DNA of 6,656 nt from Verrucomicrobiota bacterium. GTDB taxonomy: Bacteria; Verrucomicrobiota; Verrucomicrobiia; Opitutales; Oceanipulchritudinaceae. Numbering within the stretch: position 1 is the first letter of the stretch; every line of letters begins with the position of its first letter. Position numbers and translations under genes: made by a program. Shown piece by piece: positions 1 to 6,293 of the stretch. The DNA lies in assembly GCA_009908535.1 (NCBI GenBank), contig JAAAOD010000001.1, positions 1 through 6,656 on the forward strand. Direction: 5' to 3'. A model generated the notes under the pieces. It had not been told where the DNA came from. It saw only the letters and a list, made by a program, of their open reading frames with translations, and did not search any database.

Positions 1-739
1 GAATACCGGACAAGGTCACCGTAGCGGAATCCCAATACAACGGATTGGCCGCCACCTCGACGAACTCGTTCGGGCGCCATTCCTCGAGGACGAAAGGCCC
101 GTTGCCGCAGAAAGTCGCCGGCCGGGTCCAGCCGCCCTCGCGCCCGTTTTCATCCGGCAGGTAATGTTCCGGTACCGGGAACCAGACCGGATGCAGGAGA
201 AGATGAAGAAAATACGGCACCGGCTCCGCCAATTCGACCTCGAGTTCCCTTGGCCCCGCCGCCCGTACGCCGAGGTCGCCGGGAAGGCCTTCGCCCCGAT
301 TGAAGGCCCGGGCTCCCTTGAGGACGTACAGCATCTCCGCGTAGGGGGCCGCCTGCTCGGGGAGGAGCGCGCGTTGCCATGCCGCGACAAAATCCCCCGC
401 CGTCACCGGTTCCCCGTCCGACCAGCGCGCGTCCTCGCGCAGGAAAAACGTGTAGTGGCGGCCCGCTGCGTCCTGTTCCCACCGCTCCGCCACCGCGGGC
501 TGCGGATCCAGCGTTTCCGGATGCGGGGCGACGAGGCCCTCGAACAGGGCACGCTGGATATTCAGCGCGGCCGTACCGGTGGTGAGGTGCGGATCCAGCG
601 CCTGCGGCTCGGGGCCATTGCCGACGCGCAGCAGGTCCGGCGGGCTGTCAGGCCCAGTCGGCCCGAAGAGTCGGCCCAGGCCGATCAGGCCGACCAGCCC
701 GACGAGCGCGACCATGCCGACCAGGGTCGCCCTTTTCAT
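1..739 (-). CDS. OppA-like peptide ABC transporter substrate-binding protein (partial, C-terminus outside window)
   Basis: This is the N-terminal 246 residues of a solute-binding protein of family 5 (SBP_bac_5, the OppA/DppA group), which captures peptides outside the cytoplasmic membrane for an ABC importer. The frame is open to the left edge. Visible family features are a basic, hydrophobic N-terminus (residues 1-22), an LDPH segment at 48-51, LFEGLV at 65-70, YTFFLR at 96-101, WSDGEPVTAGDF at 106-117 and CGNGPFVLEEW at 211-221. All occur in the order expected for OppA. The start is fixed by a GGAGG five bases upstream and by a four-base ATGA overlap with the stop of the preceding nitrilase gene, so translation is probably coupled. 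No lipobox Cys follows the hydrophobic stretch and I see no clear AxA cleavage site, so it may be membrane-anchored by an uncleaved signal. Family assignment is firm. Peptide specificity, and whether permease genes follow to the left, cannot be seen. Confidence 0.88.
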   Translation of the reverse strand, partial: MKRATLVGMVALVGLVGLIGLGRLFGPTGPDSPPDLLRVGNGPEPQALDPHLTTGTAALNIQRALFEGLVAPHPETLDPQPAVAERWEQDAAGRHYTFFLREDARWSDGEPVTAGDFVAAWQRALLPEQAAPYAEMLYVLKGARAFNRGEGLPGDLGVRAAGPRELEVELAEPVPYFLHLLLHPVWFPVPEHYLPDENGREGGWTRPATFCGNGPFVLEEWRPNEFVEVAANPLYWDSATVTLSGI

Positions 740-2280
740 TTCCGCCTCCGCTTTTTCAGGCGGAGAGAGTAGACATCGTTGCGGCGGTCCTTCCAGTTGC
801 GGACGCTTCCCTCTTCGCTGAGCTGCTTGATGAGGTCCATGTCGACATCGGCCATAAGCACCATTTCCGTGTTGGGCGTGGACTCGGCAATGATGCCGTT
901 GCCGGGAAAAGAGAAATCGCTCGGGGAGAACACGGCCGACTGCGAATACTGGATGTCGAGGTTGTCGACGCGCGGCAGGTTCCCCACACAGCCGGTTATG
1001 GCGACATAGCATTCGTTTTCGACAGCGCGGGCGTGGGAACAGAACCGCACCCGCTGGTAGCCCGTCTGCATATCGGTCATGTAGGGAACAAAGAGAATTT
1101 CCGCGCCCTGTTCGCGCAGCAGCCGCGGCAGTTCCGGAAACTCCACATCGTAGCAGATGAGAATGCCGATCTTCCCGCAGTCGGTATCGAGCGCGCGCAA
1201 CTCGCTGCCGCCCGACATGGCGAAGGACTCGCGCTCACTGGGGGTGATGTGGATCTTGCGCACGGCCTCGTAGGTTCCGTCGCGACGACACAGATACGCG
1301 GAGTTGTAGAGGCGGCGCCGGTCCACCACCGGCATGCTGCCGGCGATGATGTTGACGTTATAGGTCACCGCGAACTCGCGCAGCTTGGTGAGGATCGGGT
1401 CGGTGAGCTTGGCGAGCTGGCGCATCGCCTTCGCCTGGGTCTCCTCGTTGTACTGCACGAGCAGGGGGGCGTTGAACAACTCCGGAAAGAGAATGAAATC
1501 GGACTGGTAGTCGCTGACTGTATCGATAAAATACTCGGCCTGGTCGAGGATGGTCTCGAGCTGGTAGGCGGGACGCATCTGCCATTGCACGACCCCGATG
1601 CGCACCTCGCGCTTCTTCCGGTAAAGCGATTTCGGTTTCTCCTCGTAGTAAATGTTGTCCCACTCGAGCAGGGTGGCGTACTCCAGCGATTCGGTGTCGC
1701 CGGAAAGGTAGGAACGCAGCACCTTCTTGACATGAAACCCGTTCGAGAGCTGAAAGGAAAGGATCGGGTCGTACACCTCCTTCTGCCGCACCTTCTGGAT
1801 GTACTGCCGCGGCGTCAGCTCCTCGGAGTATTCGCGGTAGCCGGGAATGCGGCCGCCGGCAATAATGGCTCGCAGATTGAAGCGCTCGACGAGTTCCTTG
1901 CGCACGTCGTAGAGCCGCCGGGCCAGGCGCATACCGCGGAAGTCCGGATGGACGAAGACCTCGATCCCGTAAAGAACATCCCCTTCGGGATCATGGGTAC
2001 GGAAGGTTTCCTTCGCGGTGATCTCGTCGTAGGTGTGCTGGTCCCCAAACGCGCTGTAGTCGACAATCAACGACAAAGCACAACCGACCACCTGCCCGTT
2101 CACCTCGACGGCGATCTGGCCCTCGGGGAAGATTTTCAGGAGCCGGGCGACATCGCGGCGTTTCCACGGATCATCCTTGATATCCTTGTAAACAACGAGC
2201 ATGGCTCGATGCAGGTCCTCGTAATCCTGCAGTTCGAGCCGCCGGACAACGACTTTCCATTCATCGGGTGTTTGCGCCAT
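736..2280 (-). CDS. Bifunctional GNAT N-acetyltransferase / nitrilase-superfamily carbon-nitrogen hydrolase
   Basis: This 514-aa two-domain protein has an N-terminal GNAT domain at about residues 9-210 and a nitrilase-superfamily domain at about 225-490. The acetyl-CoA-binding motif A region is VHPDFRGMRLA (110-120). It keeps Arg115, Gly116 and Ala120 but has Arg118 where the motif usually has Gly. The hydrolase domain has a complete Glu-Lys-Cys triad: Glu267 in LFPELF, Lys342 in VRKIH and Cys376 in ILICYDVEFPEL. It should therefore be a working cysteine amidohydrolase that cleaves a C-N bond. Fusions of this layout match an uncharacterised nitrilase branch, called NB12 in the Pace and Brenner scheme as I remember it. 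The true substrate is unknown. A plausible but untested idea is that the two domains acylate and deacylate related amines. The protein is predicted cytosolic, with no signal peptide. The C-terminus is strongly basic (LRLKKRRRK). The ATG overlaps the idh stop as TAATG and follows AGGGGG at four bases. Architecture is certain; function is not. Confidence 0.93.
   Translation of the reverse strand: MAQTPDEWKVVVRRLELQDYEDLHRAMLVVYKDIKDDPWKRRDVARLLKIFPEGQIAVEVNGQVVGCALSLIVDYSAFGDQHTYDEITAKETFRTHDPEGDVLYGIEVFVHPDFRGMRLARRLYDVRKELVERFNLRAIIAGGRIPGYREYSEELTPRQYIQKVRQKEVYDPILSFQLSNGFHVKKVLRSYLSGDTESLEYATLLEWDNIYYEEKPKSLYRKKREVRIGVVQWQMRPAYQLETILDQAEYFIDTVSDYQSDFILFPELFNAPLLVQYNEETQAKAMRQLAKLTDPILTKLREFAVTYNVNIIAGSMPVVDRRRLYNSAYLCRRDGTYEAVRKIHITPSERESFAMSGGSELRALDTDCGKIGILICYDVEFPELPRLLREQGAEILFVPYMTDMQTGYQRVRFCSHARAVENECYVAITGCVGNLPRVDNLDIQYSQSAVFSPSDFSFPGNGIIAESTPNTEMVLMADVDMDLIKQLSEEGSVRNWKDRRNDVYSLRLKKRRRK
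745..749 (-). promoter_or_regulatory. Shine-Dalgarno site of the OppA-like gene
   Basis: On the minus strand this reads GGAGG, five bases (CGGAA) before the ATG at 739-737. It lies inside the last codons of the GNAT-nitrilase gene, whose basic Lys/Arg-rich tail is partly encoded by it. It supports the chosen start and gives the coupled gene its own ribosome entry site. Confidence 0.7.
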
Positions 2281-3737
2281 TATTCCCCCTGCGCAAGCGA
2301 ATAGCCCCGCTCGCCATCGAAGGTGTAGAGGTGCTCCGTCTTGATGAAATCAAAGCCGGCGTTGGCGACGCGGAGCATGAGGCTGGAAATCTGGCTGTGG
2401 GAACACTTCTCCAGTCCCTCTTCAAGAATGAACCGGCAGCGCCAGTGGTCGGTACAGAAGGTTTCCTTGAGGCCTTCGGGAAAGACCTTCACTCCGCGGT
2501 TGGTAATCAGCTTCAGCTTAAGGCCGTCCCCGTTACAGGCCTGCAACCGCGTTCCGATCACGTCCGGATCGCGGTCGGAATCCGTCCAGTCGATAAAGAC
2601 GTCGATGCCGACCAGTTTCTTTTCGCGGGGCGGGTGTTCGGGAAGTTCGATACGGATGCCCTTGTTGGCGAATGCCACCGGCTCAAAAACGGTCGGCTTC
2701 TGTCCCAGCCGCTCGATGACGGCTTGCGTGAAGGCTTTCGTCCCCACCTTTTCTTTCGAGAGCGACTCCTTGTAGATGTCGGCGGTGTGGATGCCGTCCT
2801 CCAACGTTTTCAGCCATGCGTTGCGGATCTTTTCCGCAACATCGCCCTGGTCGAGGTGCACGAGCATCTTCGTGGCGGCATGGATGAGGCCGGAGGGATT
2901 GGCGATGTCCTTGCCCGCGATATCGGGCGCGGATCCGTGCACGGCCTCGAACATGGCGGCGTCGAAGCCGATGTTCGCGGAGCCGGCGAGGCCGACGCTT
3001 CCCGCCACGAGGGCGGCGATGTCACTGACAATGTCGCCGTACAGGTTCAGGGTGACGATGACGTCCAGGTCCTCCGGGTGCGCGGCGACGAGGGCGGCCC
3101 CGATGTCGATGATGCGGTGCTCCGTCTCGATGTCGCTGTATTGCGGTTCCTTCGCGATCTCCTCGAACACCTTCTGGAAAAGCCCGTCGGTGTGCTTCAT
3201 GATGTTCGACTTCGTGAGGCAGGTGACCTTCTTCCGCCCGTAGGCGCGGGCGTACTCCATCGCGTAGCGACAAATCGCTTCACACCCGGGCCGGCTGACC
3301 AGCTTCAGCGTCTGCACCACCTCGTCCGTCTGCTGGTGCTCGATCCCCGCGTACAGGTCCTCCTCGTTTTCCCGGATGATGACCATGTCGATGTCCGGGA
3401 AGTTCGTACTGACGTAAGGAGCGTAGGCGCGGCAGGGACGGACGTTGGAGAAGAGGCGCAGGGATTTGCGCACCGTCACGTTAAGGCTTTTGTAGCCGCT
3501 GCCCAGCGGCGTCGTAATGGGCGACTTCAGAAAAATGCGGTTTCTCTGCAGCGTCTTCCAGTCCTCCGGACCGATGCCGGAGGTGTTTCCGGCAAGGTAT
3601 TGCTTCTCACCGATCTCGATCTCCTCATAATCAAGGCGCGCTCCCGCGGCGCGCAAAACTTCAAGGGTGGAATCCATGATTTCCGGCCCGATCCCGTCCC
3701 CGCGGGCGAAAGTGATGGTGGTGCGGCTGTCACTCAT
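2280..3737 (-). CDS. icd: Isocitrate dehydrogenase, long Rickettsia-type class (cofactor residues suggest NAD+)
   Basis: This enzyme oxidatively decarboxylates isocitrate to 2-oxoglutarate in the TCA cycle, in the cytosol. At 485 aa it is longer than the E. coli enzyme (416 aa). The extra C-terminal domain (about 350-485) matches the long Rickettsia-like class. Isocitrate-binding residues are present: Ser84, Asn86 and Arg90 in KSLNVTVR, Arg100 in NVRP, and Arg122 in IRENEEDLYAG with Tyr129. The catalytic Lys is probably Lys176 in TKSNIMK, and metal ligands are Asp235 and Asp239 in LYGDIVSDI. The SxNxxxR pattern separates it from isopropylmalate dehydrogenase. The coenzyme loop GSAPDIAGKDIANP (268-281) has Asp272, Ile273 and Ala279 where NADP-dependent E. 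coli IDH has Lys344, Tyr345 and Val351, which predicts NAD+ preference. The start is fixed by an in-frame TAA nine bases upstream and by the N-terminal match to family members. There is no Shine-Dalgarno site before it. It is the first gene of the minus-strand operon. Homoisocitrate dehydrogenase is a less likely alternative. Confidence 0.93.
   Translation of the reverse strand: MSDSRTTITFARGDGIGPEIMDSTLEVLRAAGARLDYEEIEIGEKQYLAGNTSGIGPEDWKTLQRNRIFLKSPITTPLGSGYKSLNVTVRKSLRLFSNVRPCRAYAPYVSTNFPDIDMVIIRENEEDLYAGIEHQQTDEVVQTLKLVSRPGCEAICRYAMEYARAYGRKKVTCLTKSNIMKHTDGLFQKVFEEIAKEPQYSDIETEHRIIDIGAALVAAHPEDLDVIVTLNLYGDIVSDIAALVAGSVGLAGSANIGFDAAMFEAVHGSAPDIAGKDIANPSGLIHAATKMLVHLDQGDVAEKIRNAWLKTLEDGIHTADIYKESLSKEKVGTKAFTQAVIERLGQKPTVFEPVAFANKGIRIELPEHPPREKKLVGIDVFIDWTDSDRDPDVIGTRLQACNGDGLKLKLITNRGVKVFPEGLKETFCTDHWRCRFILEEGLEKCSHSQISSLMLRVANAGFDFIKTEHLYTFDGERGYSLAQGE
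2285..2290 (-). promoter_or_regulatory. Shine-Dalgarno site of the GNAT-nitrilase gene
   Basis: On the minus strand this reads AGGGGG, four bases before the ATG at 2280-2278. It lies within the last sense codons of isocitrate dehydrogenase. With the TAATG stop/start overlap it points to translational coupling or re-initiation between the two genes. Confidence 0.55.
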
Positions 3738-3857
3738 AGCGGTCGATTAAGAAGGGGGAGCGGCAACCCGGTAAAGCCCAAAATCGGCCGCCGGCGCCCG
3801 ACCGCGAACCAAGGAAAAGCCTTGCCTGCGACCGGGCAACCACCAACCTCCGCCGCT
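3738..3857. other. Divergent intergenic region between isocitrate dehydrogenase and trpD
   Basis: This 120-bp gap must hold the promoters for both outward transcripts, unless the right-hand one starts elsewhere. Neither flanking gene has a Shine-Dalgarno site at its start. I see no run of Trp codons and no long hairpin that would suggest a trp attenuator. A small inverted repeat, CAAGG-AAAAG-CCTTG, lies at 3810-3824 (5-bp stem, 5-base loop) with no T-run after it, so it is not a convincing terminator. No strong promoter is visible for trpD. For the minus strand there is a weak candidate, listed separately. Confidence 0.75.
3746..3775 (-). promoter_or_regulatory. Weak candidate promoter for the isocitrate dehydrogenase operon
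   Basis: Reading the minus strand, TTTACC (3775-3770) and CTTAAT (3751-3746) are separated by 18 bases. Each matches four of six positions of the sigma-70 -35 and -10 consensus. The -10-like box ends eight bases before the idh ATG, so the transcript would begin at or very near the start codon. That fits the lack of a ribosome-binding site. It is only a weak pattern match, and the consensus of this organism is unknown. Confidence 0.2.
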
Positions 3858-3860
3858 ATG

Positions 3861-4913
3861 ATGGCGCTCCCGGAACTCACCCAGCTATTGCAGGAAGGAA
3901 AAGACCTTTCCGAGGAAGCCTGCATGGCGGCGGCCACCGCCCTGACGGTACCCGACCGCGATCCCGTCGAAAAAAAGGCCTTTCTCGGCGCCCTGCACGA
4001 AAAGGGCGAGACGGTCGAAGAGGTCACCGCCTTCGCGAAGGTCTTCCGGGAACTGGCCAGCGACCCCCAACTGGGAGATCTCGCGGGGGACGCCATCGAT
4101 GTTGTCGGCACCGGTGGCACCGGCTCGCAGGGATTCAATATTTCCTCCACCGCCGCCTTCATTCTGGCCGCCGGCGGCGTCCGCGTCCTCAAACACGGCA
4201 ACCGCGCCGTGACCTCCCGGAGCGGTTCCGCCGATTTTCTCTCCTGTATCGGCATTCGCATGGATACCGATCCGGCCCTTCTCCGCGCGGCCTGCGAACA
4301 GCTGGACTTCTGCTTCTTTTTCGCCCCGGCCTTTCATCCGGCCTTCAAGGAAATCATCCCCGTGCGCAAGGAGATGGCGGCGGAAGGCAAGCGCAGCGTC
4401 TTCAACATCCTCGGCCCGCTCATCAATCCCGCGCGGCCCGCCCGCCAGCTGCTGGGCGTGTTCCAGCCCGGCTGGGTTAAGCCGCTCGCCGACGCGCTCG
4501 ACCGCCTGGGCCTCGAACGGGGACTCGCGGTCTGTTCGCAGCTGCCCCACGGCGGGCACATGGACGAAATCACCACCGCCGGCCCCAACCGGATGGCCGG
4601 TTTCGGGGAAATGCGCGGCATCGACAAAGTCTTCGACGGCGCGGAGGAAGGTTTCTCCCCCACGACGCCCGCCGAACTGGCTGGAGGCGATCCGGAGGAA
4701 AATGCCGCGCTTCTGCGTGCGACGATGCGCGGCGAAGGCCGCGACGGCCTCACCGATACGCTTTTGCTCAACGCCGGGACGGGGTTTCTGATCTCGCGCA
4801 AGGTTGCCTCGATCCGGGATGGGGCGGAACTGGCCCGGGAAATTCTCCTCGGCGGCGCCCTTGAAAAATGGCTGCAACGGGCGGAGGAATTTTATCGCGA
4901 AACCGAAGGATAG
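3861..4913 (+). CDS. trpD: Anthranilate phosphoribosyltransferase
   Basis: TrpD transfers phosphoribose from PRPP to anthranilate, the second committed step of tryptophan synthesis, in the cytosol. The 350-aa product has the usual family length. An N-terminal helical part with LLQEGKDLSEEA (9-20) leads to the PRPP glycine loop GTGGTGSQGFNISS (83-96). Next come KHGNRAVTSRSGSADFL (111-127), the anthranilate-site HPAFKEIIPVRKEM region with Arg169, FNILGPLINPARP (181-193), and the metal-binding Asp235-Glu236 in GHMDEITTAGP. Two departures are visible: Thr87 replaces the usual Asp in GTGGDG, and about three extra residues sit between RKEM and FNILGP. An adjacent ATG at 3858 would add one Met. The frame is open far upstream, antisense to idh, so the start rests on homology; no Shine-Dalgarno site is present. 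It is not fused to trpG and no other trp gene adjoins it here. A divergent TrpD-like paralogue is possible but less likely. Confidence 0.88.
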   Translation: MALPELTQLLQEGKDLSEEACMAAATALTVPDRDPVEKKAFLGALHEKGETVEEVTAFAKVFRELASDPQLGDLAGDAIDVVGTGGTGSQGFNISSTAAFILAAGGVRVLKHGNRAVTSRSGSADFLSCIGIRMDTDPALLRAACEQLDFCFFFAPAFHPAFKEIIPVRKEMAAEGKRSVFNILGPLINPARPARQLLGVFQPGWVKPLADALDRLGLERGLAVCSQLPHGGHMDEITTAGPNRMAGFGEMRGIDKVFDGAEEGFSPTTPAELAGGDPEENAALLRATMRGEGRDGLTDTLLLNAGTGFLISRKVASIRDGAELAREILLGGALEKWLQRAEEFYRETEG

Positions 4914-4933
4914 TCCTCAGCTTCTGCTGCCGC

Positions 4934-6286
4934 ATGAACGTATTCGGCACGGACGGAATCCGGGATCGCATCGACGGTCCCGCATTGGAGCCCCGGCGGG
5001 TTTATCAGCTGGGAAGAGCGGTCGGCCGTTGGCTGACCCGCACCCCCGCCAATGCCTCCCGTCACGTCCTCATCGGCCGCGATACCCGCGCCTCCGCCTC
5101 GAAAATCTTTCTGCCTTTGAGCAAAGGACTGCACGCCGAGGGAATCCGCATTTTTGACGGCGGCGTCTGCCCCACCCCGGCGGTGGCGAATTCCGTCCTC
5201 GGACTGGACCTCGACCTCGGCATCGTCCTGACCGCGTCGCACAACCCCGCCACCGACAACGGCATCAAACTCTTCGGCCCCCGGGGCTGCAAACTGCGCG
5301 AAGCCCAGGAACGCGAGATCGAGGCGGAAATGGAAGCCCTTGCCGAGGAAAAATCGCTCCCCGACAACGCCACCTCTCCGCCGGTGATGCATTACGATGC
5401 CCGCCGGCACTACCGGGAAAGCTGGCAGAAGATCCTCCCGGAAAAGGCCCTGCTGGGATTCCGGATCGTCCTCGACTGCGCCAACGGCGCCACCTGCCGG
5501 ACCTCGGGCGAAATCCTCGAACGGCTCGGCGCGCAGGTTCTCAGCTACAGCGACCAGCCCAACGGGGAAAACATCAACGCCGGTGTCGGCAGCGAATATC
5601 CCGATCTCATCTGCCGCGAAACGGTGCAAAACAAGGCCGACCTCGGCATCGCCCATGACGGCGACGGCGACCGCCTCATCCTTTGCGACCGCAACGGGAA
5701 ACTCGTCGACGGCGACGCCGTTCTGGCCATCCTCGCCCGGGGCTGGGCCGATCAGGGCCGCCTTTCCAACAACAAGGCCGTCGCCACAATCATGAGCAAC
5801 CTCGGGCTCGATCATTGCCTGCGCGACAAAGGCGTGGATCTCATCCGTACCGGCGTCGGCGACCGCAATGTCTACTATGCCATGCGCGAAAACGCCGCCG
5901 TCCTCGGGGGCGAATCCAGCGGTCACTTCATCGCCCTCCCCTTTCTTCCCACCGGCGACGGCCTCCTCGCCGCCCTCCTCGTTCTCGAAGAATGCATCCG
6001 CAGCGGAAAGACCCTCGATGAACTGGCCTCCGTCTTCCAGCCTTTTCCGCAGGAGAAACAGAACCTTCCTGTGCGCGCAAAGCCCGACCTTGACGGCCTC
6101 TCGGGATTGAGCGAGTCCCTCGTGCAGCTGGAAGGCGCCCTCGGGGAACAAGGTCGGGTTCTCCTGCGCTACTCCGGGACCGAGCCGAAAATCCGCCTCC
6201 TCGCCGAAGCCGAGGACCCGAACCTCGCCCGCGAAACCCTGCAACGGCTGCACCAACTCGTCGCGGAACACCTCCCCCTTGCCTGA
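4934..6286 (+). CDS. glmM: Phosphoglucosamine mutase
   Basis: GlmM interconverts glucosamine-6-phosphate and glucosamine-1-phosphate, feeding UDP-GlcNAc for peptidoglycan and lipopolysaccharide. The 450-aa length is typical, and all four alpha-D-phosphohexomutase domains are recognisable. The N-terminal FGTDGIR (4-10) is a GlmM hallmark. The phosphoserine loop is TASHNP with Ser102, the metal loop is DGDGDR with Asp242, Asp244 and Asp246, the sugar loop is GGESSGH (325-331), and the phosphate loop is RYSGTEPKIR (412-421). GlmM usually has GGEQSGH, so Ser328 is a departure. GIKLFGPRGCKL (110-121) and RTGVGDRNV (305-313) further support GlmM over phosphomannomutase. I chose the ATG that places FGTDGIR at the N-terminus. 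An ATG 66 bases upstream is in frame but lies inside trpD and would add a non-homologous tail. The gene starts 20 bp after the trpD stop, without a Shine-Dalgarno site, and is probably cotranscribed with it. Confidence 0.9.
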   Translation: MNVFGTDGIRDRIDGPALEPRRVYQLGRAVGRWLTRTPANASRHVLIGRDTRASASKIFLPLSKGLHAEGIRIFDGGVCPTPAVANSVLGLDLDLGIVLTASHNPATDNGIKLFGPRGCKLREAQEREIEAEMEALAEEKSLPDNATSPPVMHYDARRHYRESWQKILPEKALLGFRIVLDCANGATCRTSGEILERLGAQVLSYSDQPNGENINAGVGSEYPDLICRETVQNKADLGIAHDGDGDRLILCDRNGKLVDGDAVLAILARGWADQGRLSNNKAVATIMSNLGLDHCLRDKGVDLIRTGVGDRNVYYAMRENAAVLGGESSGHFIALPFLPTGDGLLAALLVLEECIRSGKTLDELASVFQPFPQEKQNLPVRAKPDLDGLSGLSESLVQLEGALGEQGRVLLRYSGTEPKIRLLAEAEDPNLARETLQRLHQLVAEHLPLA

Positions 6287-6293
6287 GCCCGCC

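Noticed and set aside
164..772. A plus-strand open frame of about 200 codons antisense to the OppA-like gene.
   Set aside because: The minus-strand frame, open to the window edge, has clear OppA motifs, a Shine-Dalgarno site and coupling to the upstream gene. The plus-strand product is Arg-rich and unrecognisable.
1033..2304. A 423-codon plus-strand open frame antisense to the GNAT-nitrilase gene.
   Set aside because: The minus-strand frame has full domain and catalytic-residue support. The antisense translation resembles no family and is a compositional shadow.
3810..3824. Small inverted repeat CAAGG-AAAAG-CCTTG considered as a terminator or operator.
   Set aside because: The stem is only five base pairs, there is no following T-run, and it lies between divergent starts where no terminator is needed. 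It could be a protein-binding site, but nothing supports this.
2268..3857. A very long plus-strand open frame runs antisense across isocitrate dehydrogenase and continues in frame into trpD.
   Set aside because: It has no recognisable protein family and mirrors the codon pattern of the opposite strand, as is common in GC-rich genes. Only the part from about 3858 matches TrpD, so the trpD start was placed by homology.
3857..3862. TATGAT at the trpD start resembles a good -10 promoter box.
   Set aside because: It overlaps the start codon itself. Transcription from it would begin inside the conserved N-terminus of TrpD, and no matching -35 element lies at the right distance.
4868..4933. Upstream in-frame ATG that would extend GlmM by 22 residues.
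   Set aside because: The extension overlaps the end of trpD and is unlike GlmM N-termini. The family begins a few residues before FGTDGIR, which fits the ATG at 4934.
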